NCBI GenBank assembly: GCA_007844125.1
Contig: CM017565.1
Coordinates: forward strand, 16,179,206-16,243,205
Origin: Sinonovacula constricta
Lineage: Eukaryota; Mollusca; Bivalvia; Cardiida; Solecurtidae
Length of the DNA stretch: 64,000 nucleotides
Direction of reading: 5' to 3'
Below, piece by piece: positions 1-11,100 of the stretch. Within the stretch, counting starts at the first letter, position 1, and every line of letters starts with the position of its first letter. The notes under the pieces are model-generated. The model worked only from the letters and a program-made list of their open reading frames with translations. It had not been told where the DNA came from and ran no database searches. A program made the translations under genes and the position numbers.

Positions 1-1442
1 ATATCTTGTTATATAAAATTAATTTAGCATATTTAAAACACCTGTTTTCCAAAGGTTTTAATGTTATCGTTAATTAAATTAATTAGAGATTATACCCTTT
101 ATAGACTTTTGGTTTCTATTACACTTTATTTTCATTCTTATCGAATATTTGGCTATATCATCTTAATTTAAAGTAAATGTACTTAATTCACGGCAAATTG
201 GCGACAACCTACGATGTTATTAAATATTTTCTGAAATTCGGGAAAGGTATTATGTCAAACAATATTTTTACATTTTTTAACATTGTATCCAGGATAATAT
301 CAGGTTTTGTGTTCGACTTTCTTATCAGCATACCGAGTTGTGTTTTTTCATCATACACTCGGTAAAGCTTTCCGTAATTTTCTATTTGAAAGCCGTCTAT
401 TTCCATGTGCGTGTTGTGGTTTAATATCTTTTAGAAATACCATTTCGATTTACGCGAAAATCGTGATATTTAGATTATAAGAACATAGCATATTCTATCT
501 CTTGAAACAATATAATCTCCGGAATCAAGAAAACTAGACCAAACATAAAAAGGCCTATCTTGAAATCACGTAGTGTTGCATATAAAGCAACATGATAAGC
601 ATCTTTTAATATTTTGTTCACAAATAGTTTAACGTGAAATTATTGTTTTAAAAATACATTAAGCAGATTGGTTTATCTTAACACAAATGAACTCAGCTGC
701 AATGGATGTCTTTTTATAGGGACCAGTTTTTTGTAGATGATTAAAATAATTCTATTTAGTATAGAATTTTATTAGTATTAGAATATTTCTTCTTTAAATA
801 CCACATTAAATCATTGGTAGGGTTAAAAAATGTCTCTTATTTCGGCTCAAAATATAAGTTTATAGCATAATTTATGTCCCTTTTTCCTCAAAGTAATTGT
901 AAGATATTGTGACATATTGGATATGCACAAACTGTCAAATACCAGCTTTAACATGTACAGTTAAACAGCTTTTCGTTGGGATCTTTACAGGAATCAATAA
1001 TTTATGTGGTTGCATGAGAGAAAATGCTCCCCAAACTGAGAGATACCACCTTTACGACATGCTAGCGCCTCCTGGTTTAATTGCTCGCTCGGCGACATTG
1101 CTCAAAAAGCATGGGCGTCAGGAAGAGGAAATTCAATCCTTATATTGACATTTATGCTGTAAACTTAGACACGATTTTAGCTAATGTATTTAAAACAAGT
1201 GTTGAAACCTTATAGTTAACACGCAGGGAATTTTACCTTGATTTAACAGCCCGGCACCTAAGTTGGACACGCTACCCCTTGCGTAATTTGTCTCAAGACC
1301 GACTGAAACGTTATCTGAATAACGCACGTTTCTTAGAAAATCGTAGCCTAATTGTTTTTATATTATCAGGACAAAGCCAAATAAAGCTGAGTATTTTTGT
1401 TGTGTTAAAAGGTCGCTTTCTTCTCTTCCAAAGCCAAAAAAA

Positions 1443-1557
1443 GCTGTACCAAGGAGGGAGTAACCGCTGGACCAAGGAAGGATTAATCGCTGGACCAAGG
1501 AATGATTAATCACTGGACCAAGGAAGGATTAATCGTTGATTCAAGGCAGGATTAATC
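1443..1557 (+). repeat. 23-bp minisatellite, about 5 units
   Basis: Five diverged head-to-tail units of 22-23 bp share the core CTGGACCAAGGAAGGATTAA. The two central units differ from each other by only a couple of bases and the outer ones are more decayed. The unit length is not a multiple of three, and the short frame across it has no other support. Confidence 0.8.
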
Positions 1558-2454
1558 GTTTTGGTTTTGCCATATACTCTTCTTTGCTTTGAGCCGTTTT
1601 GTACAAACTTCGTTGTTTAAAAGGAGCTTGGAAGGCGGTCTTAAACCTTAACCATCGCTTAGAATTATCACATATGCATCTATTCATGTTTCTGTGTGTT
1701 TCTTTTGTTCTATTATTTTGTAATGACATAAAGCAGATGTGTTCATATTTGGCGTACAAATCATGGTTTGATATTTTATATTAATATAAGACAATGTCAT
1801 GCCATTTTCTTTATGCTGCTATGAGAGATGTTCAAAATGTCACAGTTGGCCAAATTTGTATTGTTTTAATTGTTGCTAAAAGGCAAACCCATATTAAACG
1901 ACAATGAATAACCAATTTAAAATACCACGTATTATCATTAGATTATATATGAATATGTTATCATTGAAAAGATTGTTTTGTTTTTAGGTTTGAAGAATTA
2001 AAAAGTAGCCTCATTGTAAAATTTATTTCTCTCCTTTCAGCACTCAGCAACATAGAGTAGCTCTTCACTAAGCAATAAATGGTGTGAAGAAAGCTGTACA
2101 CGGTCTTCATATGATGTTCGTAATAAAAGTGATACGACCTGAAAGAAGTCGAAGTCGCTAGAATCCGCATTAGACTGAAAATATTTACACCAAGCAATAA
2201 ATACATGCATTTAAATGACATATTTTTCTCCTCGTAATTTGTCTCCAAGAGCAATAGCCGGTGATACAAAAGTAGAACAATAAAAGTTAAAATCTTAAAA
2301 AAGCTTAATATTAATACCGATATTAAATATATACATATGTAGCTATCAAAGTGTTCATACAAAAGTGTGTGATAATTAATGGAGTCTGTCCAAACATGAA
2401 GTCAGCACACTATTAGTTTAAGTTATATATATATTCACGCAGTTTTCATTGCGC

Positions 2455-2785
2455 GATTCGCCCCACCCCCTCCCACCCCGAGCCCCACCCAAAGCTTTCA
2501 TTGGGTGATACACCCTTCTCCACCCCGAGCCCCACCCAAAGCTTTTCATTGGGCGATACACCCTTCACCACCCCGAGCCGCACCCAAAACTTTCCATTGG
2601 GCAATAAGGCCTCCCCCACCCCGAGCCCCACCCAAAGCTTATCATTGGGCGTTACACCCTTCCCCACCCCGAGCCGCACCCAAAACATTCCATTGGGCAA
2701 TAAGGCCTCCCCCACCCCGGGCCCCACCCAAAGCTTTCACTGGTTGATACGCCGGTCCTACCCACGAGCCCCACCCAAAGCTTAC
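2455..2785. repeat. C-rich 47/48-bp minisatellite with dimeric higher-order structure
   Basis: About seven units of 47-48 bp contain CACCCCGAGCCCCACCCAAA followed by an AGCTT..CATTGGGC segment. Two unit types alternate, one ending in GATACACCCTTC and one in CAATAAGGCCTCC, so the real period in the middle is about 96 bp. The array is strongly C-rich on the + strand inside an AT-rich landscape. It opens Pro-rich frames on + and Gly-rich frames on -, and I treat these as by-products because they have no start context, splice sites or flanking exons. Confidence 0.85.
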
Positions 2786-5700
2786 TGAGTTGTGAAAAAT
2801 GAAAAAAAAAAGACCAAAAACTTCGAATATTCAATATTTATAAAACAAAATAATACATATTCTACACAAAAAAGGTTTAACATGAATGTTACATTTAAGA
2901 GATGGCGGTCGAACTTGTGCAGTCTTGTAATATGAAAATAAGTTTTTTTACAGTTGATTTGGTAAGAGCTTACTTGTTACTTTTTCATAGTTCTCATGTT
3001 CATTTTTTTATCATTTATGAATTATTTTCTTTAAAAGAAACAAAAGAGGTAAAGCTTTGGAGGTGATATCTGGAAATGTAGCCCCAGCAAGATGCCTGCC
3101 AACCCAACACTCCTTGATAAACAGTCTGATTTGAATACTAATAGTATTGTTCAAAATAAGCCATTTTAATTGTGTGGTTGCGTTATTTCTTATTGGCAAC
3201 ATAAGGCCGAAGCACGTAGCGACAATCCCGGTGTATCAATGCTATTCTTTTCTAGTTTCTTTTACAATCTTGTATACGGAAAATGCCGAATATGATACGA
3301 ATGGATTATTTGGGTCGAGTATATACGCTAGCCAGGTCGCTTTAACATAATAGAGCATTTGTTATTCATGGTCCTACCAGGTCAGATACGGTACATTTGA
3401 TAATTAATATGCATATCGTCTAGGATAATAAGTCGTATTTTCTGCAATTAAAACATGACATAGAATGAAAATGATACGTATTGCCCTTCTCAACGCTTCG
3501 ATGTTTTGTCATTTTTACATCTCTATTTTGTTGTGGCTTTGCCATTATGAATCAAATTATAGGTAACTGTTGGGAGCATTCGTTACTACTCGGCAGTCTC
3601 CGGAAATTACCGAGTGTCTCGTGTACTGTAATGACTTATGTCTATGTGGCAATGTGCGCACAATGCATGTCAAATGTTGACATGAATGACAAGTGAAAGC
3701 AAATGTATCGAATTGCACCTGTCGGTTTTCCGTAAACAATCACAATTACATTCTTGATTTGGAAGTTTTAACTTTCTTAAATAGAATTGTGGGTTGATTT
3801 CATTACTGAAAATCTAAGTTTGCTTTTTTAAATCAAACTCACCGCAAACTTCTCCTCTAAAAATGTTTTTAAAATAGTAAAAACATTATGAAGCCATGGG
3901 TAAACCAAAAAAAATCTAAAGCTTACTCGTTTTTACCTCAACTGATTATTTGTTTTTCGCTGAACTTTCAAATGATTTTAATTAGTAAGTAGAACCGAAC
4001 CGTCAGTGAAAAGAAAACTTTATAATATTTCAGACGAAATGCGTTCCCCCGCTGTACCCGTAAATGTCAATAGATTGCACTATTTATTTATTTTTCGGTT
4101 TTTACTAGTCAGTCGAAAAGCTTCGTGATATCCTTCCGCCTCCGGTTGAAGGACCATGGACATACGGTCTTCCAATTCCAAATAAGACTAATCACTTCAA
4201 ATGTAATAGATCACATCTGTAACAGATCATTTTCCCTCAAAGAAGCATAACGGTACACATTGACATGTACATCTAATTGTCAAAAAATATTGGCAACCAC
4301 CACACAGCCACGCATTGATGTATTATAAAATGCGTTTATTGACCATGTTATGAACCCGTATCTGTTACTGTAGGGAATGCCATTAGCAAAGCTTAGAAAA
4401 GCACTTTTTTTATAACAAATGAATTGACAATCGCTATTTTGAGTAATAAAAGCGTTCAGCTTAAGAGCCATTTAACAAATTAAAAGCAATTACAAAAACA
4501 CTTGGGCCGATCAAAGATTTTACAGAAGGTGTGGGGTGCGGGTTTGAATGAGTTTATTTCAACTTTTAGGTATGCGAGAGCAGCAAGTTTAAACGACCTC
4601 TCTAAATGTTACGTGCATTTTTCATAGTTATTGTTATAGATATGACATAAAATGTTTACCTTTAGAAACCAAAACCAGAAATGACTGATGCGAAGGTTGA
4701 TTTCATACCCTGAATATATAAACATATATATATATAGGTTTCCGAAGTACCTGACATATGCCCGGACGAGTACCAATCCCAAAGCTTCGAGAGACTTTAA
4801 AAATAATAAGATTTAATATGTTGCTTAAGTCGTAGATATCCGGACACTATTCCAGCCAAATATTATCAGGTTCCTTTCTATGATTTGTTGAAAATGTTTA
4901 AGACAACACAGCTCAAAACCAGTGAAATGCAGAGGGATAAACTGAATCCCATCAAGGTCATGAGCCACGTTTATCCCAATAAAAAAGATCCATAAAATCC
5001 TCGGTGTTGGGAATTATTAGGTATTCATTTTTCTTTCTCTTCTTTATTATTTCATCCTTCTGTTATTTTAGTCTTAAATTACCTAAATAAATCCATTCAA
5101 CTGTTCACACTAAATTTCTAAACAACCTTGACGGCATTATTCGATTGACTATTTTTTCCCCATTTCGTAAAAATGACCGAGGTGTTCCGATTGGCACATA
5201 CCTCCTCACAATCGCAATGTAACGAAACTATAAGACAAAAATTAAGCAGCCACTAAGAAATGCGAAGTAAACCAAATGTTCACCAATTACAAAGATTGCC
5301 CGGAAATGACGTTGTATTTCTTGCAAAAATAAAGTCATCAAGAACAATGGCGCCATTCGGAAGCACACATTACCCTTTTTTAAATGCATGAATAAAATCT
5401 TAAGATTTAATTTCAATGTACTTGGACGTACCTGATTACTAAGTACTTTTTATTTTCAGTGATAGGACGGGAAAATACGCAAAGAAATATTCAGTCTAGT
5501 TATTTGTCCACCCTTACAAATATATTTAATTAAGTTCTTGTTAAAAACGAAGTCTTAACAGTTCAAGGAGAGGCTACAACCATAACGTAACAATAATGGG
5601 AAATATACGCTCAATTCAATGGGCTGTTCAATCAATGGGTTGTTAAAAACTGAATATTGTTTTAACTAGCCTGTTAGTTGTTCTTGCACAATTACAGTTG

Positions 5701-6084
5701 TAAAACAACAATAACAACAACAACAACAAAACACAACAAACAAAAAATAATATAAAAACGAAAAACAAACAAACAAAAATACACACAACAAAAACAAAAC
5801 AAAAAAACAACAACAAAAACACACGCAACAAAAAAACAAACACACACACCCAAAGAAAAGCAAAAGCAACAACAAACAACAAACAAAACAACTTAAAAAA
5901 TGTTGGTGAAGTTGTTGCCACTTCTATTCACAATCAGTCGATTTTGAAGATGTGTGCTTCCGCATAGTAAAAAAATGTTCTGTGCATATTTAAATGAACA
6001 TTTTTATTAAATTCAATAAAAGATCTGGCGTGTATAATGATAATTTACTTTTTAATCTCAATCTAAATTGTTAACTAGTGACTG

Positions 6085-6300
6085 TTTCTTTCAGCACACG
6101 TCGACTTGTAATTTCTCAGCCTATCACCGCCTCGGTTTGAGTCCCGTTCGAGGCTTGATTTAAGTTGAGTGGTTTTCTAGTTTACCTTTGGTCTGCCGGT
6201 GGTTCTACCCAAACATAAGTCTGGGGTCTTACTCCACCACCTAGCTGGACCTCGCCTATATGACCATAGTTGTGTGGATGCGATGTAACAAAAACAAATT
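6085..6300 (+). mobile_element. tRNA-derived SINE (family 1)
   Basis: A pol III B-box-like segment (GGTTTGAGTCC, about 6134-6144) is followed by a family-specific body with the motifs GTCTGCCGGTGG, CATAAGTCTGGGGTCTTACT and AGCTGGACCTCGC. The element ends in a (CAA)n-like tail near 6300. The body is shared with elements at 32.8, 33.0, 34.3, 41.6, 42.5, 55.3 and 62.1 kb. Diverged and presumably inactive. Confidence 0.7.
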
Positions 6301-7585
6301 TAAACAACAACAACAACTAAAAATAATACACTTGGCCATTTATCCTGTCACACTTCTTTCATCCGTTACGTTTTGCTGTACCACAGTATTCATTGTTGTC
6401 TCAAAGGGAGATTATGCTTGTTTACTTCGATAACGGTGTCAATGTTAAAACATTCCACACGAGACCTATTTGTAATAAAATCAAAACAATTTATTGTTAG
6501 AATTTTAACATTTCTCAGACTTTTTTCGATAGAATAAAACTCTAATGATGTATTTATTTTGAATATTATATCACAGTAGTATAAAATCGTGCATATTCGT
6601 TCACCGAACCCGTTGTCTTTTCCCTAACGATCGCAGAGGTTAGATTGATGTATCTCTGCAAAGATTACAAAAACAATCAACAAGACGACTGATTTTGTAT
6701 TAAAGGTGACACTAGGAACTTCCAAAAATATTAAAAATGTTCATTCAAACCCGAATTTCAAACTTTCGACCTAATTGAAGTGTATGAGTGAGTTGAAAAA
6801 AAATGAGTTTTACAAACATATGACTTGAACTTTTAAGAAACATATATGGAAACATAACCACTATGAAAATGTTATTGGCATATAACTATACGCCATTTAT
6901 TGTGCTGATGTTATATACGTTAAAACACTTCGTCAAGTCTGGCACGTGACGTGGTGTAAGTTATGATTATTGCTACATAGTTCTCGAATATAATTGTTAT
7001 ACTTGTGTTCAAATGTATTTGTTTAATTCTAGATAATGGTATCAGCGACGAATTGCGTTTGAAGTACCAACACGTTTCATGACTTAAAATGAATGCAAAC
7101 GTCTCAAGACATATCATAGTCTCTAGACGTAACACAATATTTCTTATATAAAATATATTATCACAAGAAACTATAGTCTAAATCGGCTAGTTATTGTTAT
7201 TAGGTTTAAGCACGTTATCGAAATATCCCGTGTGGGAAGAAATATTATTTGTAGGAAGAAATATCAGTTGAAAAAGTAAATACAGATGACAGGTCATATA
7301 ATTTTTTATATATTATATATATATTTTATATATTTTTTTAAAAATTCAAGTTGGGTTGGTTAATTTTTGTTTGCTTTAAAGACAACATATATTCTTTAAA
7401 TATAAATAAAATTAAACCAAAAAATAATTTTAAGAAAAGATAATTTTGTGTGTTACAAGAAATAATAGAACTACAGTACATGTATGCCTAATGAGTCCAC
7501 AATAATTAATAACCTTCATAAGTTCGAACCAAACTTTCGTTGCAACATGTCGCTGTCCAAATTCTAATGAAACATATAGGTTTTT

Positions 7586-7769
7586 GACAGACAATGAACC
7601 CGTGCACCGAATGCCTGTCTGGCCATTGTGCAATATGCCTCAATTCTGTCAGCGTAATGTCAAAAAAAAATGGCAAAAATCCGTTTCGGACAATGGTGCT
7701 TGCAAGACCTACATCACCCGCGACGCGAGCTATAAACCCGTCAAACCTGAAAAAACTGAAAACAGATAG
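7586..7769 (+). CDS. possible orphan 3' terminal exon, unidentified protein
   Basis: After a TTTTTGACAG acceptor-like sequence (AG at about 7586-7587), one frame runs about 60 codons to TAG at 7767-7769. It has balanced composition and three cysteines, and reads plausibly as protein (for example the segment NGACKTYITRDASYKPVKPE). The stretch is less AT-rich than its surroundings. If real, it would be the last coding exon of a gene whose upstream exons I could not find, and it would enter in phase 1 like the exons of the next gene. I see no poly(A) signal close behind it. It could also be a pseudogene fragment. I do not recognise the family. Confidence 0.25.
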
Positions 7770-7917
7770 ATTAGTCTGACCTTTGACACTTATCGACTAG
7801 AAGCTGTAATATTTTACCCCCATCGGCGTATTCTATTATTAACAACCTTCTTTATTTCTTATTCTGGGCGGATCGATTATCCCTGCAGGGGTACGTCAGG
7901 TTGTTCGCTTGTCATCA

Positions 7918-7940
7918 TGACGGCTCTATTGACGCCGTCA
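7918..7940. promoter_or_regulatory. inverted repeat and CRE-like sites upstream of the Asn-rich gene
   Basis: The 7-bp arms TGACGGC and GCCGTCA are separated by 9 bases. About 30 bp downstream, around 7969-7986, TGACGTG and TGATGTCA form CRE/ATF-like half sites. These sit 130-160 bp upstream of the TATA box, in a locally GC-richer block. A regulatory role is inferred from position only. Confidence 0.35.
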
Positions 7941-8078
7941 GTCGATAGCCAAAGAAGTCGTTTGAGTGACGTGTGATGTCACGGGACTGTCAACGTGAGT
8001 AACGGCCCTTGTCTGTCCTATGTAAGCCAATGGGTGGTGGTGTCTTGGTCAATGTTTCGGGGTTAGATCGGTCCAGGG

Positions 8079-8086
8079 TATATAAG
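8079..8086 (+). promoter_or_regulatory. TATA box of the Asn-rich gene
   Basis: TATATAAG lies 79 bp upstream of the start codon at 8158, which predicts transcription start around 8105-8115 and a 5' UTR of about 50 bases. It is the only strong TATA element in this block and faces the signal-peptide exon directly. Confidence 0.75.
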
Positions 8087-8157
8087 GGGACTCAAACTCT
8101 TGTCCAGTACCACACTTCTCCTGTTCTAGTCAGTGAAACAACAATCAACCTTCCACA

Positions 8158-8194
8158 ATGATTGCTAAGGGATTTTTCCTTCTGTGCGTTGTCG
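8158..8194 (+). CDS. signal-peptide exon of the Asn-rich gene
   Basis: ATG at 8158 lies downstream of the TATA box and opens a Lys-then-hydrophobic leader that ends at G|GTAAGT in phase 1. The leader is completed by the 15-nt exon 9268-9282 (after TTTCAG, before GTATGT), which adds Ala-Val-Ala-Gln-Cys and the probable cleavage site. No other in-frame ATG fits better. Confidence 0.8.
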
Positions 8195-11100
8195 GTAAGT
8201 AACTTGTTTTATTTACATATTTACTTAGTTTTTTTTCTTGTTTTGTTGTTTTTGGGACTTAAAGTAACTTTTTTTTATATTTTCTTTTCTTTCCTTTTTG
8301 TTTTATTTTGGCTTATATACGAAACAGTAATTTAATTCATTTTCTTTGTCTCACTAAGTTTATCTTTAGTCGTAAGTCTTCTATAGCCGTTTAGTCGTAA
8401 GTCTTCTATAGCCGATATTTATTAATACTTAAGGTTTAAAAACAAATCTTTCGACACAGTAAGTTTTAAGACGTTTATCTGGTATTTTGCAGTCTTTCAA
8501 AACGTTTTTTTTTCTAACACCTTTTTTATAATAACCATTTAATACTTTTAAATTGAACTAGATCTTTCATTTACTATATGTTATCAACAAAGTATAAATT
8601 GACCTTTTCTTACATTTATTTGTTTACACCTTTCATGACTTTCGATGAAGGTCATTTACAGAAACTTAATTACAATTTGGCTTTTTACTATAAATGATAA
8701 TTTATGCACTGAACCTATGCTATACAAACAATTAATAATACGTTTATTTCACACTAATTGCTTTTGTTGTAAAAATCTTTCATTGTTTGTGGATTCAAAA
8801 AAAATAATTTTTTAAAAATTTCTTTCGAGACAAATAGAAATTTAAAATTTTCCAAGAATAATTAAATATTTTTTATTACAATGCTTCGGCATTACGATAT
8901 TATTGTTGAATATAAAAAAAACGCGAACTTCTCATGTACATTATTAATTGGTAATATTATTGATATAAAAAGTGTCAAAGGTGCATGTAATTGATTACAT
9001 ATTGATGCAAAATTAAAAAAAAATCTCTCTAAGAACTGTATGATATTAACGCCAATCTGTACTTCAGACGCATACGCTTATATCGACATATTTGTAAATA
9101 AAATATTATCAACAATAAATACTTCGACAACAATAAAAACAAAAACAAGTTTTGGTCACCATACACATACTTTATCTAAAGCGATATTTATGTGACATTT
9201 CTGGTAAACTATATTGCGTTTACAACCATTGATTAACCTCTTTTTCCTTCTTTTTTTCTCATTTCAGCCGTCGCCCAGTGTGGTATGTAGAAAGCAAATG
9301 TTATTTTATTTTAAAAATTTATATCATCAATTTACAAAAAATAAATAAATAAAAAATAATAACAACAACTCTTTATTGACAGCATTGTAACAGCTTTTGC
9401 TGCTGTCAATGTTAAATATAACGTGCACACGATGTAACTGCTGTCCGCTTTTATTTAAATATTTATTTCTATGTGCTTTTATTAAAGAGAGTAATTTGAG
9501 ATTCTGTCAGCTAAGATTAGCATTGTCTTGTTGATTCTACATCGTTAGTCAAAAATCTGTATAAAAGCTGCCTGTTTAACTTAATTCTAATAGTGTAAAA
9601 AGTTTTAATTGATATATTCATTTCATCTTGCATTTTTTGGTTAATTTTTGAACTTCTTTATAACTTTGTTTATTTCTCTTTGTAGTCTTCATGGTACCCA
9701 AGAGGCCAAGTAAGTATTATCTTATCTTCTTGTTTATCATTTCTCATTTATATTGTCTTTTGACCGACCCAGTTTTCCAATTTTATTACAAAAAAACTAC
9801 TTCTGCTGCTCATGTACTATTTCCCTACTGCCCAACACTGAATCTAAATATTTTATTGCATACTTAACCTATTTACGCAAACGTGCTGTTCTATATCTGT
9901 TTTCCCACATATGGCTAAAGAAAACTCACGAAAAGTATGAAAAGGAGCGGTAAGAAGTGTAATTTATTGCACCGTATAAAGCGACGTTTCTTAGCTTGAC
10001 ACTAAAACGCATCATTCGAAAATCATAAAATGTCCAGTGGTCAGCTCTAAAGCTGTCTATTTTATTGACTACACTTCATCATGATGGATATGCCCACAGC
10101 CCACAGCCCTCCGCCAGCTGTCCTATCTTTCGCACGTACTCTAGCCAACGATATTACAACAAATTATACATACATACATACGTATACACTGCAAATGATG
10201 TCCTTCTCTGCCATTTTGGGGGGTAATATTTCCTTTTTGTTGTGGTTGTCTGACAAAATTTGTCGTAATATACCGAGGATGACTTATTTATGCAGTTAGT
10301 CACGACCACAAAAGATGCAAAAACTGAATAGATCTTTATAGTTGTACACATCTACTGATAAAAATCGCTGATAGACATTTTAGGCAAATCACTCGAAAAT
10401 GAATAATTAGCTCTACATTGATTAGTCTTTTTTTGCTTTGTTTTTTTCTTTTATTGTTCTTTTTTTTATTTTTACTTATTACTCTTTCTTTCTATTGCAG
10501 TCATCAAGCAAGGACCAAGTAAGTTTTATTTTTTTATCTAACTACATGCTTTTTTCAAAGTAGCACCACAGTTTCTTTTTAACATTACAACGCAGCGATA
10601 ACTTTTGCCATAAAAGTCATGGATATAAACAATCATTTTAAGAAGCAAAGCATAAACTTCACACTTCGATACCCATTTAACATCAAATTTCGAAAATTTA
10701 CAAATCTATTTTCTTTGCAATATAAAGTTTTTTTTTTATAAATAAAACCCCAACAACTGAAAACTGTCATTAAACTCATTGTTATCGTATTATTTATTCG
10801 TTGCAGCCAAAATTGTCAAGATCCCCGTCATGCATAAGGAAATTATCCCAATTGTCAAGCGTGTGGAGGGTAAGTCACGTCATTGATTACGTCATATTTA
10901 AAAATATTTTCTACGACAGCTTACAAAGAGTAATCTCTACTTTGTGCAATTAAATGCGTCCGTTTTTTTTTTAAATTTACGCACACACTATTTACAGATA
11001 TAATAAAACTAAAGTTTTATTTAAGGTGTTAAAGTTTTATGTTATTTTATTAGCTGAAATAATCTTGCTCTGTATTTGTTCATACAAGCTTCTCACTTGG

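Larger units (their letters stand above)
1..7580. other. AT-rich intergenic DNA, no convincing gene
   Basis: Apart from the repeats listed separately (1443-1557, 2455-2785, 6085-6300), I see no coding structure here. Open frames are short, AT-biased and lack splice context or recognisable motifs. The stretch around 5698-5890 is a low-complexity A/C-rich run of (CAA)n-type sequence that opens several antisense Phe/Val/Cys-rich frames, which are artefacts of composition. AT-rich palindromic stretches occur around 7300-7330. Confidence 0.6.

Noticed and set aside
2446..2834. Pro-rich (+) and Gly-rich (-) frames over the C-rich minisatellite
   Set aside because: Open because of the GC-rich repeat. 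Unit lengths of 47 and 48 bp do not preserve a frame unit by unit, and no gene context exists.
5643..5921. Antisense Phe/Val/Cys-rich frames
   Set aside because: Product of a low-complexity CAA/ACA-rich stretch.
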